Shown piece by piece: positions 6,339-13,800 of a stretch of 14,230 bases of DNA. The first letter of the stretch is position 1, and the number at the start of each line of letters is the position of its first letter. The notes beneath the pieces were generated by a model. The model saw only the letters and a program-made list of their open reading frames with translations, did no database searches and had not been told where the DNA came from. A program made the position numbers and the translations under genes. The DNA comes from Acidobacteriaceae bacterium (GTDB lineage: Bacteria; Acidobacteriota; Terriglobia; Terriglobales; Acidobacteriaceae), in the NCBI GenBank assembly GCA_030049955.1, contig JASIJX010000523.1, forward strand, positions 1 through 14,230. Reading direction: 5' to 3'.

Positions 6339-8222
6339 TTGCTGCGGGACCGCAGTCTCTTTGCATACCTTCTGGTCTTCATACTCGCTCTTCCCTCTGC
6401 GCTACATGCTCAGCAGCAAACCACGACGGCGCAGCCAGGCGCCACGAGCGGCGTAGCCTCCGGCTTGGCAGCTACCCCCGTGTATGACGAGCAGAAACGG
6501 CCCATCACGGCCGGAGGATTCGTAAATGAAGGGCCAGTTGTCTTTGAGGACGTAACCAAGCAGGCGGGCCTTTCCGGCTGGCGCCACAAGATGGGCTCGC
6601 CGGAGAAGAACTTCATTGTAGAAACCAATGGCTCGGGAGTTTGCCTGATCGATTACGACCACGACGGCTGGCTTGACATCTACCTGGTCAACGGTTCGAC
6701 CTTCGACGCCCTGGACGGCAAGGAAGAGCCGCCACACGCCGCCCTCTTCCACAACAATCATGACGGAACCTTCACCGACGTCTCGGCGAAGGCCGGTGTA
6801 ACCAACGACCGCTGGGGTTATGGCTGCTCGGTTGCCGACTACGACAACGACGGCTGGCCCGATCTGTTCGTGAGCAACTACGGCAAGAACCGGCTCTACC
6901 ATAACAACCACGACGGAACGTTTACCGATGTCGCCGAAAAAGCCGGGGTGCAGTTGGGTAATTGGTCCACAGGCTCTGCCTGGGGTGACTATGACGGCGA
7001 TGGGCTGCTCGACCTTTATGTTGCCGGCTACGTTCACTTCGACCGTAACCAGTTGCCTATAGCCGGTAGCAAAGCAATGAATTACGCCTTTTGCCAGTAT
7101 CGTGGCGCAGCGGTGAACTGTGGGCCGAGAGGGCTGGCCGGTGAGCCAGACCATCTGTTTCATAACAACGGCGACGGCACGTTTACCGACGTCACGACGA
7201 AGGCGGGCGTTGCGGACAAGCAGTCGTACTACGGCTTGACTGCCATCTTCATTTCGCTCAGAGGTAACGGACGTCCTGACCTGGTAGTGGGCAACGACTC
7301 GGAACCCAACTATCTCTACATCAACAAAGGCGACGGCACATTCGACGACGAGAGCTACCTTTCAGGCTTTGCGCTCAATGATGACGGACGCGAGATTGCT
7401 TCCATGGGAATTGCCGCCGGCGACTATGAAAACAACGGGCTGGTTGACTTCTTCGTCACCGACTTCGGCGATGACTACAAGGTGCTCTATCACAACGACG
7501 GAAACGACGACTTCTCTGACGTGAGCTACAAGGCGGGCATCGCGCCCATCACCATCCCATTCGTGGGCTGGGGCGACGGGTTTCTCGATTACGACAATGA
7601 TGGCTGGCTCGACCTGTTCATGGTCAACGGCCATGTTTATCCTCAGGTCGATCAGCAACGGTGGGGCACGTCGTTTGCCGAGCGGCCGCTGCTGTTTCAC
7701 AACATTCCGGACCCCACAGGCAAGGGGCGCAAATTCGCCTACGTTCCGCCGGTTAAAGGAACGGGACTCGCTGACGTGATTCCCGCGCGCGGAGCCGCGT
7801 TCGGCGACCTGTTCAACGACGGCAAGATCGACGTGGTGATCAATCCTATCGACGGGCCGCCCGTGTTGCTGCGTAACGTGTATCCCGACCATCATCATTG
7901 GGTCGAGATTGGCCTTGTCGGAGGTCCGAAGAGCCCCCGCGACGCCACATGCGCCACCGTGTACTTGACAGCCAACGGGATGCGTCAGCGCCAGGATGTG
8001 CTGGCCAGCGGAAGCTACATTTCCGCCAACGATCGGCGCCTGCACTTCGGCCTGGGCGACGCCACCGACGCCGGCTCGGCGGAGATTCACTGGCCTTCGG
8101 GCGCGATAGAGACCGTCAGGCTACCCGCACCGGATCGCATCTACACCATCACGGAAGGCAAGGGCATAACCCATGAGGCTTCGATGTCACGAGTTGTTGA
8201 ACCTGCACAAGGACGGGATTAA
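6339..8222 (+). CDS. Secreted CRTAC1-family protein (FG-GAP/VCBS repeats, ASPIC/UnbV domain)
   Basis: With the TTG start the protein has 627 residues and a textbook signal peptide, MLRDRSLFAYLLVFILALPSALHA, cut near Ala24. Starting at ATG 6270 gives 650 residues and buries that signal behind 23 extra residues. Calcium-binding loops of the form DxDxDGxxD occur at about 105-113 (DYDHDGWLD), 167-175, 217-225, 362-370 (degenerate, DYENNGLVD) and 417-425, interleaved with 'HNN.DGTFTDV' strands. This is a seven-bladed FG-GAP/VCBS propeller. Residues about 520-602 form the ASPIC/UnbV domain, including 'SGSYISANDRRLHFGLGDA' and 'IHWPSG'. Such proteins are exported and presumed to act in extracellular binding or adhesion; no enzymatic role is established for the family. 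The gap to the next gene is 3 bases, so it is probably co-transcribed with a response regulator, an unusual pairing. Confidence 0.9.
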   Translation: MLRDRSLFAYLLVFILALPSALHAQQQTTTAQPGATSGVASGLAATPVYDEQKRPITAGGFVNEGPVVFEDVTKQAGLSGWRHKMGSPEKNFIVETNGSGVCLIDYDHDGWLDIYLVNGSTFDALDGKEEPPHAALFHNNHDGTFTDVSAKAGVTNDRWGYGCSVADYDNDGWPDLFVSNYGKNRLYHNNHDGTFTDVAEKAGVQLGNWSTGSAWGDYDGDGLLDLYVAGYVHFDRNQLPIAGSKAMNYAFCQYRGAAVNCGPRGLAGEPDHLFHNNGDGTFTDVTTKAGVADKQSYYGLTAIFISLRGNGRPDLVVGNDSEPNYLYINKGDGTFDDESYLSGFALNDDGREIASMGIAAGDYENNGLVDFFVTDFGDDYKVLYHNDGNDDFSDVSYKAGIAPITIPFVGWGDGFLDYDNDGWLDLFMVNGHVYPQVDQQRWGTSFAERPLLFHNIPDPTGKGRKFAYVPPVKGTGLADVIPARGAAFGDLFNDGKIDVVINPIDGPPVLLRNVYPDHHHWVEIGLVGGPKSPRDATCATVYLTANGMRQRQDVLASGSYISANDRRLHFGLGDATDAGSAEIHWPSGAIETVRLPAPDRIYTITEGKGITHEASMSRVVEPAQGRD

Positions 8223-8225
8223 GAT

Positions 8226-8918
8226 GTGTGCGTGACAGGGCAGGCCAAGCCGATGAACGATCCGATTAAGTATTCGGTCAAGGATCCGCTTAAAGAACCC
8301 ATTAAGGTCTTGATCGTTGATGACCACCCAGTGGTGCGGCTCGGTTTGCGAACCATGTTGGAGAGCGAGGAGCACATCGTGGTTACCGGAACGGCGGGCT
8401 CAGCACAGGAAGGCGTGCAAGAGGTTCAGAAGGTCCGACCGGATGTTGTGCTGATGGATCTGCGCATGCCCGAAGTTGAAGGCGTTGAGGCAATCGGGGA
8501 GCTACGCCGCATCGCCGAAAACATTCGCGTCCTGGTGCTGACCAATTATGACGAAGACGACTATATACTGCGGGCCTTAAAGGCAGGGGCGATGGGATAC
8601 CTTCTCAAAAACAGTCCGCAGGAGGAAATCATTCATGCGGTCGAGATGGTCTATCAAAACCAATCCTGTATTCCGCCAAACATTGCTAAACGGCTGACGG
8701 ATGCAATAGCTCGCGAGGAACTGACTCAGCGCGAGCTTGAAGTGCTCAGGCTTGCCGCCGAGGGGTTGACCAACAAAGCGATCGCAGATCGCCTCTTCAT
8801 CAGCGCAAAAACGGCCCGAAACCATGTAACCAGTTGCTTATTCAAGCTTTGTGCACGTGACAGAACCGAGGCGGTTACAATCGCTCTCCGCCGCGGGCTT
8901 ATCCGGTTGTCGGAATGA
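8226..8918 (+). CDS. NarL/FixJ-family response regulator (second system)
   Basis: 230 residues from a GTG at 8226. The receiver holds the acidic pair Asp32/Asp33, phosphoacceptor Asp78 in 'VVLMDLRMP', Thr106 and Lys128 in 'YLLKN'; the LuxR-type HTH spans about 164-224. The recognition region 'SAKTARNHVTSCLFKL' differs slightly from the common 'S.kTVrnHvsnil.KL'. The first 27 residues are an unusual tail with DPIK/KDPLK/EPIK repeats. GTG 8226 is 3 bases after the preceding stop and AAGGA lies 11 bases upstream. ATG 8253 (residue 10) is a fair alternative. No kinase is on the same strand nearby. The convergent HisKA_3 kinase at 9007-10527 is the probable partner (inference from proximity and class). 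Confidence 0.93.
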   Translation: MCVTGQAKPMNDPIKYSVKDPLKEPIKVLIVDDHPVVRLGLRTMLESEEHIVVTGTAGSAQEGVQEVQKVRPDVVLMDLRMPEVEGVEAIGELRRIAENIRVLVLTNYDEDDYILRALKAGAMGYLLKNSPQEEIIHAVEMVYQNQSCIPPNIAKRLTDAIAREELTQRELEVLRLAAEGLTNKAIADRLFISAKTARNHVTSCLFKLCARDRTEAVTIALRRGLIRLSE

Positions 8919-8923
8919 GCGTA

Positions 8924-8947
8924 GCTCTCGGAACTGGCAGCGAGAGC
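8924..8947. repeat. Hairpin between two convergent genes
   Basis: GCTCTCG (8924-8930) and CGAGAGC (8941-8947) form a perfect 7-bp stem with a 10-base loop, 6 bases past the regulator stop, in the 88-bp gap shared with the convergent kinase. No T-run follows on either strand, so it may slow polymerase or protect mRNA ends but is not a clear intrinsic terminator. Confidence 0.4.
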
Positions 8948-9006
8948 CTGCGGTGCACCAGCCGGAAATGTGAATGAGCAGCGAAGCCATCTCCGTTGTT
9001 TTCGGC

Positions 9007-10527
9007 TCAGTTACTTTCAGCCAAAACACCCTTGAGCCAGCGCTTTATCCCTGGGGCAAGACGATAGAGTAACCGCGAATCCTGCATTGCAGCCTTCACC
9101 CGCACTTGTGTTCCCTGCCCTGGCGTGCTCGAGATTCGCAGCGCGCTTCCGATGCCGCGAGCTCGTTTTTGCATCCCGAGAATGCCAAATCCCTCTGCTT
9201 CTTTCGAGTATTGAAATCCCCTCCCGTTGTCCTCAACGACTAGCTCAACATTGTCACGCTCGAACTTCAGTTGGATCTTCAGTACTGTCGGATCTCCGTG
9301 GTTCAGCGCGTTGGCAATTGCTTCCCGCCCGATGTGCAGAAGAGCGTCGGCAACGCGAATGTTCAGGGGAATCGGATCGCCGTGGAGTTCCGCGATTGTG
9401 CTGATTTTGTTTCTCGCAGCTTTCCGCGCCATGCCATCGAGGATTCCGAGAAGGTGGTGCTGAATCTGCGGCGAAGCCAGTCCCAAAAGGGCGATGGTTC
9501 TGCTGGCTTCCTCATGGCAGCTGCGGACAAGTTGATAGGCGATGTTAAGCTGCTCCGCGATGCTGGAACGATCGATCAAGTCACCACGGATGATGCCGGT
9601 GCGTAATCCCTGGATCTGGTATCCGATTCCCGCAAATCCTTGTGCCATGGTGTCGTGAATTTCATGAGCTAACCGTTCCCGCTCGCGGTTAATGGTCTCG
9701 GTCTTCCACCTTGCAAACTGAAAGTAGCCGAGCTGGATGAGCATCGCAGCGGTCAAGACGCCGAAGAACAGCATTCCTACGTGCCATGGCGTCCACCAAG
9801 GCGGACCGTTGACCACCAACGGATGTTGCACGTTTCGCGCGTGCTGTTCAAGCTCCAGATAGTCATGCCATGTAGCCGGTTCCACATGGATATTACTCCA
9901 CTTCGCGTTGCCATTGAGAGTTCGCAATCCGAAGCGTCCACTCTTGATGCAAAAATGTTCCTCATATGCGATCCAGGCGGCTTGCTGCGTAGCCAGGTTG
10001 GTGACGGAAGCGGCAATGTTGCATCCGTATGCTGTGATTCGCAGGCGATACCAGGTGAAGGGACGGATTCCGCCGGGCATGCTAACGGGCAGCACCTCGC
10101 GCCAAAAATAGCTGGCACGACCCAGTACGAGAGTTCCATCCAGGCTGCGAATGCCAACGAAGTATCCGTTGTAGGAATCGACTCCGATCGATTCGTCATT
10201 TGTGCGTATGACGACGCCCATGTCGGCGGCCGGACCTTCAAACCAGATGTCAGAGCTGACTGTGTAGTTGCTCCAATATCTTGAGCCTGCCAGCAGCTTG
10301 GCACCGCGCTCGTATGAATTGGATTTTACTGCGCCATCGGCGATCTCCCAGCTGCCTCCAAACTGGGTCCAGTCGCTTATGTGAGCAGACTGCAGGACAT
10401 AGCTGTGAGCAGGAACTGTGGTATCCATCAACCGCCAGTGAAACCAGAGCCATGCGGCAAGCGAGACAGTGCCGAGAACAAGCACGGTTACCAGCAATTT
10501 TGCAGAAGTCACATGAGGCAGACGCAT
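9007..10527 (-). CDS. Sensor histidine kinase with a lectin-like (LamG/DUF1080-like) periplasmic domain
   Basis: 506 residues. Membrane helix 1 is about 10-30. A periplasmic domain (about 40-245) follows, then helix 2 (about 249-270). The HisKA_3 domain has phosphoacceptor His291 in 'AHEIHDTMAQG'. The ATPase has Asn406 in 'REAIANALNHG', 'VEDNGRG' at 431-437 and a 'PGQGT' G box at 469-473, all intact. A basic tail of about 30 residues ends the protein. The periplasmic part reads like a concanavalin A-type beta sandwich of the DUF1080/LamG kind: 'GGSWEIADGAVKSNS', 'DIWFEGPAADMGVVIRT', 'YFVGI', 'WYRLRI', then 'SGRFGLRTLNGNAKWSNIHV'. Those folds usually bind glycans, so a carbohydrate signal is a fair guess. 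The ATG at 10527 has GGGGGAG about 7 bases upstream. It is convergent with the NarL-type gene ending at 8918 and divergent from the receptor gene at 10899. Confidence 0.92.
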   Translation of the reverse strand: MRLPHVTSAKLLVTVLVLGTVSLAAWLWFHWRLMDTTVPAHSYVLQSAHISDWTQFGGSWEIADGAVKSNSYERGAKLLAGSRYWSNYTVSSDIWFEGPAADMGVVIRTNDESIGVDSYNGYFVGIRSLDGTLVLGRASYFWREVLPVSMPGGIRPFTWYRLRITAYGCNIAASVTNLATQQAAWIAYEEHFCIKSGRFGLRTLNGNAKWSNIHVEPATWHDYLELEQHARNVQHPLVVNGPPWWTPWHVGMLFFGVLTAAMLIQLGYFQFARWKTETINRERERLAHEIHDTMAQGFAGIGYQIQGLRTGIIRGDLIDRSSIAEQLNIAYQLVRSCHEEASRTIALLGLASPQIQHHLLGILDGMARKAARNKISTIAELHGDPIPLNIRVADALLHIGREAIANALNHGDPTVLKIQLKFERDNVELVVEDNGRGFQYSKEAEGFGILGMQKRARGIGSALRISSTPGQGTQVRVKAAMQDSRLLYRLAPGIKRWLKGVLAESN

Positions 10528-10559
10528 TGACGCACTCCCCCGCTATTCAGCCGGCGGCT

Positions 10560-10605
10560 GTCTTGCACGGTGAATCCCGCGCTCACCGCTAACGACGGGC
10601 AAGAC
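10560..10605. repeat. Nested stem-loop in the leader of the lectin-like kinase
   Basis: An outer 7-bp stem, GTCTTGC (10560-10566) with GCAAGAC (10599-10605), encloses an inner 6-bp stem, CGGTGA (10568-10573) with TCACCG (10583-10588). One base separates the arms on one side and ten on the other. It lies 33 bases upstream of the kinase ATG, so on the minus strand it would fold in the 5' leader if transcription starts beyond 10605. No T-run follows, so it is not an attenuator of the ordinary kind. Confidence 0.45.
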
Positions 10606-10695
10606 CGGGTGATTGCGCTCAAGGCAATTTCAATGCGATTCGTACCCTGGCCCGGCCGTCCTCTTCTATGGGAACATCGCCAAGATCATATCGCG

Positions 10696-10727
10696 TGGTG
10701 CATTTTGCCGATAGGTCTTTTGCACCA
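10696..10727. repeat. Widely spaced inverted repeat TGGTGCA-18-TGCACCA
   Basis: Perfect 7-bp arms at 10696-10702 and 10721-10727, separated by 18 bases. The arm-to-arm distance is 25 bases, between two and two and a half helical turns. It lies about 25-55 bases upstream of the candidate -35 of the receptor gene, a place for an activator such as a NarL-type dimer pair, or it may be a hairpin. Confidence 0.35.
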
Positions 10728-10751
10728 TTTTGAATTGGGTCCCTAGCCCTA

Positions 10752-10781
10752 TTGCGTCTCACGATCGGTCAATCCTATGAT
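10752..10781 (+). promoter_or_regulatory. Candidate promoter of the TonB-dependent receptor gene
   Basis: TATGAT (10776-10781) matches five of six -10 bases, and a weak -35 TTGCGT (10752-10757) lies 18 bases upstream. Transcription would start near 10788, giving a leader of about 110 bases that contains the palindrome at 10815-10828. Confidence 0.3.
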
Positions 10782-10814
10782 CTCGTGGTTCTTGGAGATA
10801 AGTAGAAAAGTATC

Positions 10815-10828
10815 TGTAAATGTTTACA
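10815..10828. promoter_or_regulatory. LacI-type operator-like palindrome
   Basis: TGTAAATGTTTACA is a perfect dyad with 6-bp arms around a central TG. It closely follows the LacI/CcpA-type operator plan (TGTAAA-cg-TTTACA), except that the central CG is TG. It lies 70 bases before the receptor ATG and some 27-40 bases after the candidate transcription start, a typical repressor position. No lacI-type gene is in the window. Confidence 0.42.
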
Positions 10829-10898
10829 ACGATTGCTGTGTTGCCCCGCCTGCGCAGAGGGTCGATCACCATCGAACCGCTTGCATTGAGGAGGTCAT

Positions 10899-13800
10899 AT
10901 GATGCAGAGATATTGGCAGCGGGCGACGCAGCATGCTTCCGTTGCGGGGAAGATTGCAGAAACGTTTCTCTGGATTCTCATCATTTGTCTTTCGGGTTCA
11001 ATCTGTGGCCACGCGCAAAGCGTAACCGCTGGTCAGGTGAATGGAACCGTGACGGACAAGACCGGTGCGGTTGTGCTCGGCGCAAATGTCACCATAACCA
11101 ACTCCGCGACAGGTATCGTGTATCACGCAATGACGGACGACCTCGGCGCCTATCACGTTCCCGATCTGCCGCCGGGAAGATATACGATGGACGTGGCCAA
11201 AACCGGGTTTGCAACGCAACACATTCAGGCATTTACGCTTATCGTTGGCCAATTGTTCCAGCAGAACATTACCCTGGCGGTGGGTCAGACTGAACAAACT
11301 GTCTCAGTGAGTGCGGCTGCTCTGCTTTTGAACACGGAGTCTTCGCACGACGAACAGCTCATTGAGAGCCAGCAGATTGACGATATGCCCTTGAACGGCC
11401 GCGATTACCTGCAACTGGCGCAGCTCGATGCCGGTGTCGTGCCCATCTCCGGGGTCTCCGGCATTTCATCCCCGGCCTCATCATGGGCTTCGGACTCCGG
11501 CGTGGTTGCGGTCGACGTAAGCGGTCTGAGAGAAGACGACAACAGTTACCTCTACGACGGAATTGAGACGCGCAATGCCTGGTACGGCGCCGCGGGCCTG
11601 CAACCGGATCCGGATATGGTTCAGGAGTTTGTTGTGATGAATTCCGCGGCCCCTGCGCAGTATGGAGTCGGAGGAGCGTTTGTCAACGTCGTTACGAGGT
11701 CTGGCACGAATCGCTTCCACGGAACCGCATATGAGTACCTGCGGAATAATGACTTCGACGCAAGAAACTATTTCGATATTACCCCGGGCGCTCCGGCTTT
11801 CCATCAGAACCAGTTTGGAGGAAGCGTGGGAGGTCCGATAAAGAGGAATAAGATATTCTTCTTCGGCAATTATGAAGGGTTCCGTCAGCTTGTGCCGAGC
11901 GATGATTACAATCTGGTTCCGAATGCCAACCAGATCGCAGGTAACTTCAGCGCTGATACCCAGCAACTCTACAATCCATATGTACTCGATTCTGCGTCAC
12001 CGACCGGCTACGCGCCGCTCACAGGCAACCAGGTCCCAAGCTCTTATTTCAGTGCAATTGGGCAGAAGATCCTGGCGCTGTATCCGGCGCCCAGCGGCTC
12101 TTACCTCAACGGCACAGCCAACTACTTCAACGTGGCAACGACGACCAATAACTGGAATCAGTTCAGCGGCCGTATTGATTACTCGGTCTCGGCTAAGGAC
12201 ACCATTTTTGGCAGATACACCGGCACCAATCAAACCGCGACGGCGCCAGGCATGACCACATTCAACGATCAGATCTTTCCCTCGTCCCCCAAGAATGTAG
12301 CCATCGGATGGACGCATACTTTTTCGCCCCGCCTAGTGAACAATGTTCGTTATGGCTGGAGCCACACTGCGGTTGGCCTCGAGCGTGGAGATGGTTACGA
12401 TGCCACCCTTGCCAACCCACTGGGGCTGGCCAACGAGGAAGATCTGCCCGGATCGGACGGTCCTCCCTCAATTGGCGTGAATGGATATGGAAATCCCGGT
12501 TCAACGAACGGTACGGACCTGGTGAGGGAAGGGTTGAACATGTGGACGGAGTCCCTGATGTTCCAAAAGGGAAAACATCAACTGAGTGCTGGCCTGGACA
12601 TCCGGTACGAACCAATGTACCTCTATGAAGACTGGTCGGCTACCTCGATTAGTTTCAACGGAGCGTACAGCGGAGATCCGGTCGCTGACTTGCTGATGGG
12701 TGTCCCGTCTACCACGAGGACTTCGCTTGGCGGGCCCACCATGAACCTTAGCATGTGGTACCAGGCCTACTACGTGCAGGACAATTACAAAGTCAATCGA
12801 CAACTTACGCTGAACTACGGCCTACGTTGGGAGCATCGCTCACCCCCGGTGGAGGCTAATAATCGGGTTGGCAGCTTTGACATTCAGACCGGGCAGGACC
12901 TGACCTATCCGGCCACCAGTGTCCTGGGGTTAGGGAGAAACATGGTCAAGCCTGTCTGGACCAATGTCGCGCCCCGGCTCGGTTTCAACTGGATTCCGTC
13001 CGAAAGGATGAATACGGATATCAAGGGCGGATTCGGAATGTACTATCTGCAGGCGAACATTAACCAGTATGAAGTGGAAGTGGATACCACACAGCTTTAC
13101 GAAGTTGACGATTTCAATAATCCTGCTGTCGGTGAGCCCCTCGCCTTCAATCTGGACGGAACGCATGGCCTGCCGGGGATGTACTCGTCGGCAATGACCA
13201 ATGGAAACTTCTCGGGGGGAGGCCCGACAGTCTCATTCATCCAAGCGAACGGAGCTACCCCATATGCTTACGAATGGAATCTGACTATCGATCACACGAT
13301 CAAGGACTGGCTTTTTGAAGTTGCCTACCTCGGAACCTCTGAACGACATTTCGAGGAGCGCAATGAGATTGACCCCCTGAATACAAGTGGCGTGGCCGAA
13401 CTTTATGCCACCTGCGGAACTCCGCCGAACCTTGTGGGCTGCTACAGCGGCGTTCAGGAAAACCAAGAGACTGGAACTTCGAACTACGACGCTTTAATTG
13501 GGCGCATTGAGAAGCGGTTCAGCTCCGGATTTTCAACGGCGGTCAACTATACCTGGTCCAAGTGCCTCGGTACTCCCTATCAGGATGAATTTGCCTGGCA
13601 CGTCAATATGCATCTCGATTACAGCCACTGCACGGAAGACATAAACGATATTTTTACAGCGAACGGCATATATGAGCTGCCGTTCGGGCAGGGCAAAACC
13701 TTCCTGAACGGCAGCACTCTCGCAGATGCGCTTGCGGGAGGCTGGAAACTGGCAGGCATCGCAACGCTGCGCACCGGACCATGGACGACATTGGGAAGCC

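Larger units (their letters stand above)
10606..10898. other. Divergent regulatory region without a gene
   Basis: Together with 10528-10605 this makes a 371-bp spacer between the kinase (minus) and the receptor gene (plus). No coding frame is convincing; a plus frame starting at 10820 runs into the receptor gene in the wrong frame. It contains an inverted repeat at 10696-10727, a promoter-like pair at 10752-10781, a palindrome at 10815-10828 and the receptor ribosome binding site at 10888-10895. I found no clear promoter for the kinase. Confidence 0.6.

Noticed and set aside
6402..7163. 253-codon open frame on the minus strand opposite the FG-GAP protein
   Set aside because: Val-rich antisense shadow of the DxDxDG repeats, which read as GTCGTC-type valine codons on the other strand; no ribosome binding site and no recognisable domain.
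7362..8090. 242-codon open frame on the minus strand
   Set aside because: Same cause: an antisense shadow of the calcium-loop repeats and the ASPIC/UnbV region.
8998..9025. TTTT(C)GGCT...AGCCAAAA dyad spanning the kinase stop codon, considered as a bidirectional terminator
   Set aside because: Only four GC-containing pairs, one bulged base, a long loop, and A-rich rather than T-rich sequence after the stem on both strands.
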